From NCBI RefSeq assembly GCF_007995015.1, contig NZ_VORB01000011.1, positions 1 to 64,000 on the forward strand: a stretch of 64,000 bases of DNA. Direction: 5' to 3'. The position numbers and the translations under genes are program-made. How positions within the stretch are numbered: the stretch's first letter is position 1; every line of letters starts with the position of its first letter. The stretch comes from Luteibaculum oceani (GTDB lineage: Bacteria; Bacteroidota; Bacteroidia; Flavobacteriales_D; Luteibaculaceae). The notes below the pieces were generated by a model that saw only the letters and a list, made by a program, of their open reading frames with translations, made no database searches and was not told where the DNA came from. This document shows positions 33,459 through 44,439 of this stretch, one piece after another.

Positions 33459-35777
33459 TTAATTTTTGATGATTTTAAAATAACGAAAGCTATTCTTCTT
33501 ATTCAGTACTTTGCCAATATATACCCCGTTTTCTAATCCCGAAACATTTATTTGAACCTTATCGCCTTTGATAGATAATTCACCTACTTTTTTTCCACTA
33601 AGGTTGTATACGCCATGGTTAGACGAATTCAGTTCGGAAGGGTGGATGTTAATGGTTACAATATCTCTTGCGGGGTTAGGATATACATCAAGGAAGTTAT
33701 CATTCATATTAAACTCAGAAACTCCTGTGGTAGATTGGGTTTGATAGATTCCGTTTCCGTAGGTAGCTATAATTAATCCACCATTATTAGAGGCCTCTAC
33801 ACTTGTAATTTGGGCGCCTTCTGGAATTCCTTGAAAACTTAATGGAGACCAATCCAACATATCACCATCGTTTTGGTAATAATTGTCACCATTTACTCCC
33901 AAGTTTCTTGTACCATAATCTCTAAATTTAGCCGGCAAATATTCTGGATACATCGATTCAAAAGTGAATTGAGCACCCAATGTCGTAGAGCTTTTGTAAA
34001 GCATTCTTATTCCCAGGTCTTCTGGGTTGTTTGCATCTTTCTCCCTTACGACAGCATATAGAAGCCCATCTATTACGGAAAGACCCTCAAAAACTCTAAT
34101 TCTTCCATTTTCTACGGGTTCATCAAAGCCAATTAAAGCCCACATCCGGGTAATCAGGTTGTAGTAACTGGCAACCGTAGTTTGTCCTTGGGTATAAGGA
34201 GCCCTATTTGATATACAGAAAAGAAGCTCGGGGTTGTTATGATATTCCGTATCTGTAATTTGACCAACTTCATTTGGAATAGAAATATTAATAGTTTCCT
34301 GTGTTTTGGCATTGATAAGTATGCCTTTATTCGATGGCGATGGATACTCCCCAGGGAATTGAAAAACACCTAATTCAGCGTGTATTGGAAAGTAATAATC
34401 CCTAAATTTTTGGGTACCGCTAATTGGTAATTTAAATAGGTTAACGAGGTCTCCTTCCCCATTGATGGTATAGAGCGAGTCATAAAACTCAACTTCACCG
34501 GCAATAAGTACATTGCTTTGATCAAAAGTAAGGTGGGTAACGTAGTCTAAACTTGGGTAAGAGCGCTGAACACCACTTTCCATTTTGAATACATCTAGGG
34601 TACCTTTTTCAGGGTCTCCTTTAAAGTGGTTTATGGTATACAACCTGTTGTTACTAACCCCTGCCACAGAGTGCTTTGTACCTCTAAATCCAAACGCCAC
34701 ACCTAATTCTCCATTGCGAACTCGGATGTTTGTTCTTCTTCTAATAACGTCCTTATAGGCTAAATAAAATCCTTCTGGTCTAGATACAATTCCATTTATC
34801 AAGTTATGGGTGTAATAGTCTCTTTCAATATATTCAGGAATTGCTCTTGGTCTAATAAACAATGAGTCATTGCGGAGCAATGGTTTTTCGATTATGTAAG
34901 TTTCGCTACTTTGTTTAGAATAATCAATGTATGGGGTAATATTTACTCCCACACCATTGTTGTATTCGAATACCTTCTCTACTTGTTCTTTTTGATTATT
35001 TCCAAAGTAGTCATCTTCCCAAAAACCATCTTCTAGTCTTAGAATCTCCGTTTTCGACTGGAAAGGGGAGAGGTCTCTCCATATCCAAATATTTGATCCA
35101 TCAACTCCAAATATTCCGGTAACCGATTCAATAAAGGGTAACTCCGTAAGTTTGTTATCCTCATATATGTATATACCCTCGCCAGTTACAACACCTAGGA
35201 TTTCATTACCTATGTTTGCTAAAGGCTTAGCTGTGGGTAAAAAACGTTTGGTTCTTAAATTCAAAGAAACTAATTCACCAGTATTTTCATCGTATTTGTG
35301 CAGCTCTCCGGTATAGGCCTCCGTAAAATTCAGGTGGTTCATTGTTATAAATCCAAAAAATTGGTCCTTAACCACTGCAACTTCATTGAACTTATAACCA
35401 GAAAATACCTCAGTCCAAGTATCGTTTTCTAGGCGCATTACTATACCAGAATTTTTCAGGATATGTAGTTTCCCCTTCCAAATAAAAAGGTCTTTGGTGG
35501 CAGCCAACTGATTTTTTTCAAGGCCAGAAATACCGGAATTAATTAAATCTAGGTTGTTCGTGGCAGCTGATGGGTCTGGGTTGTATCTCCATACGCCACC
35601 TTGCCCAGATATATATATGTTATTGTCAAATTCAATGATGTCAGTGGGAACTAATCCATCAATATATTCAAGAGGTTCACAGATTAAGGTTTCCTGACCT
35701 TTAGAGAGGTAACCACATATTAACAGCGGTAGAAGTAGTAATAATTTTTTCAATTTGTTGGTGTATTTTGTTGACAA
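33459..35777 (-). CDS. Secreted beta-propeller-like protein with T9SS sorting domain
   Basis: 772 residues from a TTG start that gives a signal peptide (KKLLLLLPLLICGYLSKGQ). The body has repeated short strands of the type YISGQGGVWRYNP, KGKLHILKNSGIVMRLEN and NNGGLIIATYGNGIYQT, typical of propellers found in two-component sensors and extracellular proteins. The last 75 residues form a T9SS sorting domain (VYPNPARDIVTINI...YFKIIKN). There is no catalytic motif. Probable surface or secreted binding protein. Confidence 0.75.
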   Translation of the reverse strand: MSTKYTNKLKKLLLLLPLLICGYLSKGQETLICEPLEYIDGLVPTDIIEFDNNIYISGQGGVWRYNPDPSAATNNLDLINSGISGLEKNQLAATKDLFIWKGKLHILKNSGIVMRLENDTWTEVFSGYKFNEVAVVKDQFFGFITMNHLNFTEAYTGELHKYDENTGELVSLNLRTKRFLPTAKPLANIGNEILGVVTGEGIYIYEDNKLTELPFIESVTGIFGVDGSNIWIWRDLSPFQSKTEILRLEDGFWEDDYFGNNQKEQVEKVFEYNNGVGVNITPYIDYSKQSSETYIIEKPLLRNDSLFIRPRAIPEYIERDYYTHNLINGIVSRPEGFYLAYKDVIRRRTNIRVRNGELGVAFGFRGTKHSVAGVSNNRLYTINHFKGDPEKGTLDVFKMESGVQRSYPSLDYVTHLTFDQSNVLIAGEVEFYDSLYTINGEGDLVNLFKLPISGTQKFRDYYFPIHAELGVFQFPGEYPSPSNKGILINAKTQETINISIPNEVGQITDTEYHNNPELLFCISNRAPYTQGQTTVASYYNLITRMWALIGFDEPVENGRIRVFEGLSVIDGLLYAVVREKDANNPEDLGIRMLYKSSTTLGAQFTFESMYPEYLPAKFRDYGTRNLGVNGDNYYQNDGDMLDWSPLSFQGIPEGAQITSVEASNNGGLIIATYGNGIYQTQSTTGVSEFNMNDNFLDVYPNPARDIVTINIHPSELNSSNHGVYNLSGKKVGELSIKGDKVQINVSGLENGVYIGKVLNKKNSFRYFKIIKN

Positions 35778-36000
35778 ATAAAAACAAAAATATAGGATTT
35801 AGTCTTAAAGTGTAATTGATAAGGGCTTAAATTCAGTAATGATTTTTCGATAATTTTGGATCCTAAATTCACAAATAAGAAAGATTATTCATGGAATCAA
35901 AGCTGAACTTTGTCCAATTTATACATTAAAAAGTTTGCTCACCCTTCCACTAACTTAACATAATCTTTCGTTGATAGCTTGTTTAAAACTTTCTGGATAG

Positions 36001-36035
36001 TTGTTTCCGAACAGACTCGCCGTAGATTAAATTTG
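36001..36035 (+). promoter_or_regulatory. Promoter of parE-parC
   Basis: TAAATTTG at 36028-36035 is an exact TAnnTTTG box 17 bp before the parE start. TTG at 36001-36003 gives a 24-nt spacer, at the long end of the accepted range. Confidence 0.5.
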
Positions 36036-36052
36036 TAGAAGAAGTTTTTCTT

Positions 36053-37924
36053 ATGGCAGAAGTAACCTACAACGAAGACAGTATACGGTCTTTAGACTGG
36101 AAAGAACACATTCGCTTAAGGCCCGGGATGTATATCGGGAAAATGGGAGATGGTAAAGATGCCGATGACGGTATTTATATCCTCCTGAAAGAAGTTCTGG
36201 ACAACTCAATAGATGAATTCGTGATGGGCTTCGGGAAGAAAATCGAGGTCAACGTTAAAGATCACGAGGTTACCGTTAGGGATTACGGTAGGGGGATTCC
36301 GCTAAATAAAGTAATTGACTGTGTTTCCAAAATAAACACAGGTGCTAAATACGATAGTAAGGCATTTAAAAAGTCGGTTGGATTAAACGGGGTGGGTACC
36401 AAAGCGGTAAACGCCTTATCCGATCATTTTGAAATTACCTGTTACCGAGAGGATAAAGTTAAAAAGGCAGTTTTCGAAAAAGGAGAATTGCTGCAAGACG
36501 AACCCGTTGTAGCCGCTGAAAATCAGCGCAGCGGAACTTTTGTGCGCTTTATTCCAGACGGAAGCCTATTTAAAAATTTCAACTACCGCGAGCAGTATGT
36601 GAGAGAAATGCTCATGAATTACTGTTACCTAAACCGCGGGCTGAGCATTTGGTTTAACGGGGAGCGTTTACATTCTGAAAATGGTTTAAGAGACCTGCTC
36701 GAGGAAAAGCTTACCGGAGAGCCTTTATATCCCATCATTCACCTAGAGGGAGACGATATCGAGGTAGCAATTACCCATGGAAACCACTACGGAGAAGAGT
36801 ATCATTCCTTTGTAAACGGTCAGCACACTACGCAGGGGGGGACCCACCAGGCGGCTTTCCGCGAGGCTTTTGCGAGGGTGGTTAAGGAACATTTTGGTAA
36901 AAATTACGAGGCGGTTGATATAAGAACGTCTATCGTGGCAGCTGTTGCGGTAAAGGTTACGGAGCCCGTTTTTGAATCTCAGACCAAAACCAAATTGGGT
37001 TCGCAAGAGGTAGAACCGGGCGGAAAAAGCATGCGTGCCTTTATTTCCGATTTCCTGAAAAGTGAACTGGATAATTTCTTGCACCGAAACACCAATGTTG
37101 CAGAAATTTTAGAAAAGAAGATCAAGGCTTCCGAAAAGGAGAGAAAAGAACTTTCGGGAATTCGAAAATTAGCTCGAGATCGTGCGAAAAAAGCGAACCT
37201 GCACAACAAGAAATTAAGGGATTGTAAGATACATCTCAACGATCCCAAAGCGGATGAGGAGTTAAGAAACAACACTACCATCTTTATAACGGAGGGTGAT
37301 TCTGCATCGGGATCCATCACCAAATCGAGAGATGTAAAAACCCAGGCGGTTTTCTCGCTAAAAGGTAAGCCATTAAACAGCTATGGTTTAACCAAAAAGG
37401 TGGTGTACGAAAACGAGGAATTCAACTTAATTCAGGCGGCTTTAAATATAGAAGATGGTATAGAGGGCTTGCGTTACAATAGAATAGTAATTGCAACCGA
37501 TGCCGATGTGGATGGTATGCATATCCGCCTTTTGCTGATGACCTTCTTCCTTCAGTTTTTCCCAGAAGTAGTAAAGGCAGGACATCTGTATATCCTACAA
37601 ACGCCACTTTTTAGGGTAAGAAACAAAAAAGTAACCCGATACTGCTACACCGACGAGGAAAGAGTAAATGCTATTGAGGAATTAAAGCCCAAACCCGAAA
37701 TAACTCGATTTAAAGGACTCGGGGAAATCTCTCCTGATGAATTTAAAGGTTTTATTGGCGAGGACATGCGCTTAGAGCCGGTAAACCTCAGTAAAGAACA
37801 TGCACTTAAAGACTTGTTGTCTTTTTACATGGGGAAAAATACTCCTGAGAGGCAGGAGTTTATTATTGAAAATTTGCGTGTTGAGCTCGATACCGAAGAG
37901 GAGCTTAAAAAGGATATTGCCTAA
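36053..37924 (+). CDS. parE: DNA topoisomerase IV subunit B
   Basis: 623 residues. GHKL ATPase motifs ([10 protein letters not shown] near residue 46, [22 protein letters not shown]) lead to the transducer and a TOPRIM domain (EGDSASGS near 420, [10 protein letters not shown] near 485). The common form of the first TOPRIM motif is EGDSAGGS; here Ala-Gly is Ala-Ser. With ParC it forms the ATP-driven decatenating enzyme. The gene is followed 36 bp later by parC. Gyrase is the alternative, but the gene pair and the short B subunit without the gyrase insertion favour topoisomerase IV. Confidence 0.9.
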   Translation: MAEVTYNEDSIRSLDWKEHIRLRPGMYIGKMGDGKDADDGIYILLKEVLDNSIDEFVMGFGKKIEVNVKDHEVTVRDYGRGIPLNKVIDCVSKINTGAKYDSKAFKKSVGLNGVGTKAVNALSDHFEITCYREDKVKKAVFEKGELLQDEPVVAAENQRSGTFVRFIPDGSLFKNFNYREQYVREMLMNYCYLNRGLSIWFNGERLHSENGLRDLLEEKLTGEPLYPIIHLEGDDIEVAITHGNHYGEEYHSFVNGQHTTQGGTHQAAFREAFARVVKEHFGKNYEAVDIRTSIVAAVAVKVTEPVFESQTKTKLGSQEVEPGGKSMRAFISDFLKSELDNFLHRNTNVAEILEKKIKASEKERKELSGIRKLARDRAKKANLHNKKLRDCKIHLNDPKADEELRNNTTIFITEGDSASGSITKSRDVKTQAVFSLKGKPLNSYGLTKKVVYENEEFNLIQAALNIEDGIEGLRYNRIVIATDADVDGMHIRLLLMTFFLQFFPEVVKAGHLYILQTPLFRVRNKKVTRYCYTDEERVNAIEELKPKPEITRFKGLGEISPDEFKGFIGEDMRLEPVNLSKEHALKDLLSFYMGKNTPERQEFIIENLRVELDTEEELKKDIA

Positions 37925-37960
37925 TTATTAGTTTTTACAACGCCCAAGAAGATTGCTTAG

Positions 37961-40546
37961 ATGTCAGAAGAAATAAACCAAAACGAAGATCACGAGTCGA
38001 ATAATGTACCCAAAGAGGGTGGGGCATTAGGACAAGTTATTCCGGTTTCTGGACTATATAAAGATTGGTTTTTAGATTACGCCTCGTATGTAATACTGGA
38101 GCGCGCCGTTCCTGCCCTGCAAGATGGATTAAAACCCGTGCAACGCAGAATATTGCACTCCATGGACGACCTAGATGATGGTCGTTATAACAAGGTGGCA
38201 AACATCATTGGGCATACCATGAAGTACCACCCTCATGGTGACGCTTCTATTGGTGATGCCTTGGTTCAATTGGGGCAAAAGGAATTGCTGATCGATTGCC
38301 AGGGAAACTGGGGTAATATTCTTACGGGAGATTCTGCCGCTGCACCCAGGTACATTGAGGCGAGACTTTCACCATTTGCCAAGGAAGTAGTTTTTAATCC
38401 CAAAACTACAGATTGGCAACTTTCATACGATGGAAGGAATAGGGAGCCTATTAATTTACCCGTAAAATTCCCATTGCTTCTGGCTCAGGGTGCAGAGGGT
38501 ATTGCAGTGGGTATGGCCTGTAAAATTCTTCCTCACAACTTCAATGAACTCATCGACGCTTCGGTGTCGTACTTAAAGGGTAAATCTTTTACACTAGTGC
38601 CCGACTTTCCAACAGGAGGAATGGCCGATGTAAGCAACTACAACGACGGTTTACGAGGTGGTCGAGTTAGGGTAAGAGCGAAAATTAAAAAAGAAGACAA
38701 ACGCACCTTATCTATAGTTGAGATTCCTTTTGGTACCAATACCTCTAGCTTAATTGAGAGTATTATTAAAGCCAATGACAAAGGGAAAATTAAGATTAAG
38801 AAAATAGAGGATAATACGGCGGAGCACGTTGAGATTTTAGTGCACCTGCACAACGACGTTTCTCCAGATCAAATGATAGATGCACTTTACGCATTTACCG
38901 ATTGCGAAATGTCCTTGGCTCCCAATGCGGCGGTAATCGAGAATAACGAGAAGCCCAACTTTATGTCGGTAAGCGAAATGCTTAAAAGAGCTACCGATGG
39001 AACCGTGGCTCTGCTGAAATTAGAGTTGGAGATTCGATTAAATGAATTGCAAGAGCAATGGCATTTCTCTAGTCTAGAAAAGATCTTTATTGAAAATAGA
39101 ATCTACCGCGATATTGAGGAGTGCGAGACCTGGGAAGCAGTATTAAGTGCAATTGACAAAGGCCTAAAGCCACATACCAAGCACCTGCTAAGGGAAGTAA
39201 CCGAGGAGGATATTGTACGCCTTACTGAGATTAAGATTAAGAGAATTTCCAAGTTCGATAGTTTTAAAGCCGATGAGGCTATTAACAAACTGGAAGATGC
39301 CATTGCGGAGGTTAAAAATCACCTCGCTCATCTTATTGATTATGCGATAGATTACTACCAAAATATTAAGAAGAAATACGGAAAGGGCAGAGAGCGCAAA
39401 ACCGAGTTAAGACAATTCGATACCATTGAAGCTACAAGAGTAGTTGTATCCAACCGCAAACTATATGTAGACCGCGAAGAAGGCTTTGTGGGCTATGGGC
39501 TTAAAAAGGCTGAATTTGTTGATGACTGTTCTGATATAGATGATGTAATTGTCTTTAGAAGAAACGGTAGCATGTTGGTTTCAAAGGTTCAGGATAAAGC
39601 CTTTTTCGGAAAGGATATTATCCATGTAGGAATTTGGAAAAAGGGCGACGACAGAACCATTTACAACATGGTTTATCAAGATGGGAAAGCAGGGCCAAGC
39701 ATGATGAAACGCTTTGCGGTAACTTCAATCACCAGGGATAAGGAGTACGACCTCACCGCCGGATCTCCCGGATCGAAAGTGTTGTACTTTACTGCAAACC
39801 CAAATGGTGAGGCCGAAATTTTAAATGTCCTGTTGAGACCGCGTCCACATTTAAAGAAACTAAGATTGGAAATCAATTTTGCAGATTTAGCTATCAAGGG
39901 AAGAGGGGCAAAAGGTAATATCCTTACCAAGCACCTTATTTCTAAAATCTCACAAAAGGAATCGCTTGGATCTACATTGGATGCCAGAGAAATTTGGTAC
40001 GACGATACCGTAAAACGTTTGAATGACGATGAACGAGGTAGAAGCTTAGGTAAGTTTAGAGGAAATGATAAGATTTTGGTTGTCTACCAAAAGGGGTATT
40101 ACAAACTATACGAACCTACTTTAACTACCCATTTTGATGAAGGAATATTCATAATTGAGAAATTTGATCCGAGCAAGGTAGCCACAGTAGTTTACTACGA
40201 CGGAAAAAGGGAGAACTACTACCTCAAGCGTTTTGAGTTAGAGGAAAACGACAAGGAGAATTATGTGATCTCCGAGGAGGAAGGAAGCGAAATGACATTG
40301 TTTACTTTCGACAAAGAACCTAAGCTCACCATGAAGTTTGATAAGCGAAGTGGAGCGAAGGTGGATGAAGAAGAGGTTTTAGCTCATGAATTTATCGCCG
40401 TTAAAGGAATGAAGGCCCTCGGGAATAAATTGACTGGATATAAGATTAAAGAGTTGATTTCGGAAGAGACCTATGTAGCACCGGAACCCGAAGATGAAGG
40501 GGATACGGAAGTAAAGGAGGGCGAGGATCAGCCCAGTCTTTTCTAA
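37961..40546 (+). CDS. parC: DNA topoisomerase IV subunit A
   Basis: 861 residues. Winged-helix catalytic core with RAVPALQDGLKPVQRRIL near residue 49, the quinolone-region HPHGDASIGDALV, and the catalytic Tyr131 in APRYIEARL. A long coiled region and a degenerate C-terminal beta-pinwheel follow; the tail is acidic (EPEDEGDTEVKEGEDQ). It cuts and rejoins both strands to pass one duplex through another. Cotranscription with parE is likely; a strong terminator follows. Confidence 0.9.
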   Translation: MSEEINQNEDHESNNVPKEGGALGQVIPVSGLYKDWFLDYASYVILERAVPALQDGLKPVQRRILHSMDDLDDGRYNKVANIIGHTMKYHPHGDASIGDALVQLGQKELLIDCQGNWGNILTGDSAAAPRYIEARLSPFAKEVVFNPKTTDWQLSYDGRNREPINLPVKFPLLLAQGAEGIAVGMACKILPHNFNELIDASVSYLKGKSFTLVPDFPTGGMADVSNYNDGLRGGRVRVRAKIKKEDKRTLSIVEIPFGTNTSSLIESIIKANDKGKIKIKKIEDNTAEHVEILVHLHNDVSPDQMIDALYAFTDCEMSLAPNAAVIENNEKPNFMSVSEMLKRATDGTVALLKLELEIRLNELQEQWHFSSLEKIFIENRIYRDIEECETWEAVLSAIDKGLKPHTKHLLREVTEEDIVRLTEIKIKRISKFDSFKADEAINKLEDAIAEVKNHLAHLIDYAIDYYQNIKKKYGKGRERKTELRQFDTIEATRVVVSNRKLYVDREEGFVGYGLKKAEFVDDCSDIDDVIVFRRNGSMLVSKVQDKAFFGKDIIHVGIWKKGDDRTIYNMVYQDGKAGPSMMKRFAVTSITRDKEYDLTAGSPGSKVLYFTANPNGEAEILNVLLRPRPHLKKLRLEINFADLAIKGRGAKGNILTKHLISKISQKESLGSTLDAREIWYDDTVKRLNDDERGRSLGKFRGNDKILVVYQKGYYKLYEPTLTTHFDEGIFIIEKFDPSKVATVVYYDGKRENYYLKRFELEENDKENYVISEEEGSEMTLFTFDKEPKLTMKFDKRSGAKVDEEEVLAHEFIAVKGMKALGNKLTGYKIKELISEETYVAPEPEDEGDTEVKEGEDQPSLF

Positions 40547-40570
40547 AAAAATGAATTAGTATCATTTAAT

Positions 40571-40616
40571 AAAGGACAAGGAAATTATGCCCATGCATTT
40601 TATTCTTGTCCTTTTT
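40571..40616 (+). terminator. Terminator after parC
   Basis: AAAGGACAAG (40571-40580) pairs with CTTGTCCTTT (40605-40614), followed by a T run. The 24-nt loop is long. Confidence 0.8.
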
Positions 40617-40631
40617 TGATTTAGTTACACA

Positions 40632-41327
40632 ATGAGCGAGATTTTAAAAGTAAATGGTTTAACCAAGAATTTTGGTCGTAAAACGGCAGTAAGCGACATT
40701 TCTTTCTCTATAGAAAAGGGGGAGATTTTTGGGCTTCTTGGACCAAATGGAAGTGGTAAAACCACCACTTTGGGGATGATTTTAGGATTACTAAAACCCA
40801 CAGCTGGAAGCATTTCTTTATTTGGTAGCCAAGATATAGATGCCGCCCGATTAAAAATTGGGGCGCTAATAGAAAGCACCAACTACTATCCGGAGTTGTC
40901 AGCTTCTGATAACTTAAAATTAGTCTGTCAAATTAAAGGGGTGGATCAGGGTGTAATTCCAGAATTATTGGAGCGCGTTGGTTTAGCGGATGAAGCTAGA
41001 AGTAGGGTAAAGACCTTTTCGCTAGGAATGAAACAACGCATGATGGTGGCCAGCGCATTAATCGGAAATCCTGAGTTGATCATATTTGATGAGCCTACGA
41101 ATGGCATGGATCCTCAGGGGATTATTTTCATTCGCGATCTCATCATATCTCTTGCCCAGGAAGGGAAAACCATTTTGGTGGCCAGTCATTTGTTAAATGA
41201 AATGGAAAAGGTTTGTACCCATGTTGCCATCATGCAGAAAGGTAAATTCTTACACAAAGGTGCCTTGTCGGACCTATTGACTGAACACGAAAATTTAGAG
41301 CAATACTTTTTAACTGCCACATCATGA
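40632..41327 (+). CDS. ABC transporter ATP-binding protein
   Basis: 231 residues. Walker A GPNGSGKTT near residue 37, Q-loop, signature FSLGMKQRM near 130, Walker B LIIFDEPTNGMDPQG near 152, and the H-loop SH in VASHLL. This fits CcmA/NatA-type exporters with separate permeases. It overlaps the permease start by 4 bases (ATGA). Substrate unknown. Confidence 0.88.
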   Translation: MSEILKVNGLTKNFGRKTAVSDISFSIEKGEIFGLLGPNGSGKTTTLGMILGLLKPTAGSISLFGSQDIDAARLKIGALIESTNYYPELSASDNLKLVCQIKGVDQGVIPELLERVGLADEARSRVKTFSLGMKQRMMVASALIGNPELIIFDEPTNGMDPQGIIFIRDLIISLAQEGKTILVASHLLNEMEKVCTHVAIMQKGKFLHKGALSDLLTEHENLEQYFLTATS

Positions 41328-42070
41328 AATTAGGAAGACATTTAGCCATTGAATTGGTGAAATTTAAGGTGCCGGTAAACTATATCACCTTTGCCATTTA
41401 TGTTGGTTTGATGGTGTTGTTCTCTGCCTTAACCGTAAGCGAAACTTTTGGTGGAATTCAGGTGCAAGGAGGGACCTCAAACCCCGATTCTACTGGGGTG
41501 CTATCGCTACAAATGAGTTTTCTACGCCTTTTACTTGCGGTGGTTATCATTGTTAATATCGGGAAGGAATTTGCTAGGGGTACAGTAAAAAAGAATCTAA
41601 TAGATGGGCTAACGCGCACCCAATGGTATACGGGAAAGCTTCTGGCCTCCTTTGTAATTTACATTGCTGTTTTTCTCTTTGGCGTGATTTTGTATTTCGT
41701 AACGGGAAGTTTGGTAGAAGGCATTGATAAAGCCTATGAAAACTATCCGATTATTGACATAGCAAGGGACTTTGCCGTATACTTTTTTTACACCGCAATG
41801 ATTTTCGGTATCGCAATAATAACAAGGAATGTAAGCCTTGGTTTTGTGGTTTATATCTTTTTATCTGTATTGGAAAGTATTATCAATTTTGCACTCCAAA
41901 GAATGTTTGGTACGGAGTTTAATTTTCTGCCTTTTCTTCCCTCTGGGTCAGCATCCAGTTTAGATCAAATACCCATGGAAGAACCACTATTTCTACTGGT
42001 AACCATAGCTTATTTTGTTCTATTTATAGTGGTGTCGTTTTTGTCATTTACCAAGAAAGATTTGAAATAA
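41324..42070 (+). CDS. ABC transporter permease
   Basis: 248 residues with about six membrane helices (e.g. FAIYVGLMVLFSALTV, LLLAVVIIVNIG, FVIYIAVFLFGVILYF). This is an ABC-2-type permease that pairs with the ATPase encoded just before it. The stop overlaps the next start (TAATG). Confidence 0.85.
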   Translation: MKLGRHLAIELVKFKVPVNYITFAIYVGLMVLFSALTVSETFGGIQVQGGTSNPDSTGVLSLQMSFLRLLLAVVIIVNIGKEFARGTVKKNLIDGLTRTQWYTGKLLASFVIYIAVFLFGVILYFVTGSLVEGIDKAYENYPIIDIARDFAVYFFYTAMIFGIAIITRNVSLGFVVYIFLSVLESIINFALQRMFGTEFNFLPFLPSGSASSLDQIPMEEPLFLLVTIAYFVLFIVVSFLSFTKKDLK

Positions 42071-42630
42071 TGCGTATTCAATTAACGGGCCTCATAATCG
42101 CACTTACGGCCATTTTTGCCGGAATCAGTTTTGCAGTTGTACTCAAGTCTAATGCCGAAATATCTGAGGCACTGAAGCAACGAGAAACTACCAATGCCCT
42201 TGAAAGGGTACTAGAATTTGTTGGGGAGGAGCACCCCGTTTTAAACGAGGAGTTGAAGGGTGAAATATTGGTCGTTAACCTATGGGCTGGGTGGTGTAAA
42301 CCTTGCTTGAGAGAGATTCCTGAGTTGAATGAACTAGCAAACGAATTTTCTAGTCAAAATATCAGATTTTTAGCTTTTTCACCTATGGATGAGAAAAGTG
42401 ATCTGCTGGCCCTAGAAAAGGTAGGGTTGTTTTTCGATTACGAATTATTCCATTTGTCACCTCGTGAGGTAAACGCCTGGAACCAATTTTTATTAAAGCA
42501 TGAAAGGGCAGGATATCCTACCAACATCATTGTAAATGAGAAGGGGAGAATAGCTTTTTATGAAGTGGGATATAGTGAGGATAATATCCAAAAGATGAGA
42601 GCCCTACTCGAGTTGCTTACTGGGGACTGA
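42070..42630 (+). CDS. TlpA-like thioredoxin, membrane-anchored
   Basis: 186 residues. An N-terminal membrane anchor (LTGLIIALTAIFAGISFAVV) leads to a periplasmic thioredoxin-like domain with the redox motif WAGWCKPCLREIPEL near residue 75. This is the TlpA/ResA type, which reduces disulfides outside the cytoplasm. It overlaps the ABC permease by one base, so its role may be linked to that exporter, which is inference. Confidence 0.85.
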   Translation: MRIQLTGLIIALTAIFAGISFAVVLKSNAEISEALKQRETTNALERVLEFVGEEHPVLNEELKGEILVVNLWAGWCKPCLREIPELNELANEFSSQNIRFLAFSPMDEKSDLLALEKVGLFFDYELFHLSPREVNAWNQFLLKHERAGYPTNIIVNEKGRIAFYEVGYSEDNIQKMRALLELLTGD

Positions 42631-42663
42631 CATTTAGATTTATAATTTAGATTTGTTACATAA

Positions 42664-44439
42664 ATGTCATTACACCCTCTAGTTCTATTTAGGTTCGTAT
42701 CTCTTTTAATTTGTTTCTTCTTATTCGACGGGTTAGTATCACAAACCCCGATGGGTTGGAGAAAGTATGAAGCAAAAAGTGATAGTATATATGCTAGGGG
42801 TGAATACACTTTTGCACTAAATTTTCTGGACTCCGCAATCCACAGTTGCATAAGTTGCAATGACTCCATTCTTGGTTATTTGCATATAAAAGCTGGTAAA
42901 TTAAGTCAGTATGCGAATGATTACAGTTCGGCAATTGAACATTATTATGCAGGGGAGCGGCTTGCTTTAAATTCCCGACATAAAAACTTGATTTTTTGGG
43001 CAACAGTGAGTGTGGCCGAATATCATAGGTGGAATTACAAAATGGATGCAGGTAAGGATAAGCTTAAGGAGCTGGAAAACCTTTTAAATGACCCTGAAAT
43101 ATCGACAGAAAACAAAGCGTACTACCTAGATCGACTTGCAGCTATTTCTCATCAAACAGGTGTTTCTATAGACAGCTTACTAGATATTGCATCAAGAGCC
43201 TTAGAATTATACTCCGGAGATAAAAATTCCAGTGAATATGCTCAAACACTAAATCAGTATACTTTTTTTTGGAACGGAACGGAGCGGGAAAAAAGAAAAA
43301 ATTGGCGGCAGGCCATGGACATTTTTCGAAAAAACGGACGTGAAAAGGATGCCCTGCAAGTGGGGATTAATATAGTTCGATCCTTGGTAGCCACCGATAG
43401 TACCGATTTAGCGTTAAAGCGCACTCTTTTAACATTGGACAGAATTTCAGTTTTCCCCGATTATCTGGAGGAACAACATGCATATACATTGTTTTTAATT
43501 CATATCCTCACAGTACAAAAAAAATATAAAGAGGCTTTAGAAGCCACGCATAGAGTAAATCAGATTGCTGAACGACTGGATGAACTTAAGTTTAATAAAA
43601 ATGTAAATCGACTAATTTCTGAGAATGAGCTAAAAATAAAGAATGCAAAAATCCAGGCAGAGCAGAGGGAAAAGCTAATTATTTCGGAGAAATTAAAGGC
43701 AGAAAAAAATTTTACCAGAGCTCTTATTATTGGATTTTCTCTTAGTGCAATTCTAATTGTGGTAATCTCCGTAATGTTTATCAGAATTCGAAAACTATAC
43801 AGGAAACAAAGTCAGTTATTACATGATAAAGATTTTCTAATTAAGGAGGTACATCATAGAGTTAAAAACAACCTACAAAATCTCAGTAGTTTACTCAATA
43901 TTCAATTGGATAAACTCCAAGGGAAAAATGAGGAATTGCTGAAGGAGGTAATAAGGAGAATAGATACTATAAGCTTAACGCATCACCTATTATATGGTCA
44001 AGATAATGTTGAAAAGGTGGAGATGAGATTGTTCTTCAAAAAATTGGTGGAGCTTATTCAATCCAACTACAGAAATTTCAATCAACAGGTCGAATTAGTT
44101 AGCGATATAGACCAATTAAATATTAATTACGATAAAGCAGTCTCCCTGGGAATGATTCTAAGTGAGCTATTTACGAACTCCTTTAAGTATAGTGGATCGA
44201 CTTCTTTTTTGAAAATTCACTTTGAATTAAAATCAATTAACGAGGATAAGTTGTTATTCAACTATTATGATGTTTCGGAAAACACCTCAATCGATATTAT
44301 TGAAAATATAGAGGACGAAATTCAAGAACAGTCTTTTGGACTGACGATAATTAAAATATTTAAGGTAGGATTGAAAGCAACAGATTTAAGCACTCCCTTT
44401 CCATTTCAACAAAAATTCGAATTCCCTCATAAATCATGA
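42664..44439 (+). CDS. Sensor histidine kinase, TPR sensor with HisKA_2
   Basis: 591 residues. A signal or anchor segment, then a periplasmic TPR-like helical region (about 30-340), one membrane helix near 350-372 (FTRALIIGFSLSAILIVVIS), then a HisKA_2 domain with the phosphorylatable His in EVHHRVKNNLQN near 400. The ATPase domain shows LGMILSELFTNSFKYSG but only a weak glycine-rich lid (EQSFGLTIIK). HisKA_2 kinases of this kind are common in Bacteroidota. Its 3' end overlaps the LytTR regulator by 4 bases, so the two form a two-component pair. Confidence 0.88.
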   Translation: MSLHPLVLFRFVSLLICFFLFDGLVSQTPMGWRKYEAKSDSIYARGEYTFALNFLDSAIHSCISCNDSILGYLHIKAGKLSQYANDYSSAIEHYYAGERLALNSRHKNLIFWATVSVAEYHRWNYKMDAGKDKLKELENLLNDPEISTENKAYYLDRLAAISHQTGVSIDSLLDIASRALELYSGDKNSSEYAQTLNQYTFFWNGTEREKRKNWRQAMDIFRKNGREKDALQVGINIVRSLVATDSTDLALKRTLLTLDRISVFPDYLEEQHAYTLFLIHILTVQKKYKEALEATHRVNQIAERLDELKFNKNVNRLISENELKIKNAKIQAEQREKLIISEKLKAEKNFTRALIIGFSLSAILIVVISVMFIRIRKLYRKQSQLLHDKDFLIKEVHHRVKNNLQNLSSLLNIQLDKLQGKNEELLKEVIRRIDTISLTHHLLYGQDNVEKVEMRLFFKKLVELIQSNYRNFNQQVELVSDIDQLNINYDKAVSLGMILSELFTNSFKYSGSTSFLKIHFELKSINEDKLLFNYYDVSENTSIDIIENIEDEIQEQSFGLTIIKIFKVGLKATDLSTPFPFQQKFEFPHKS

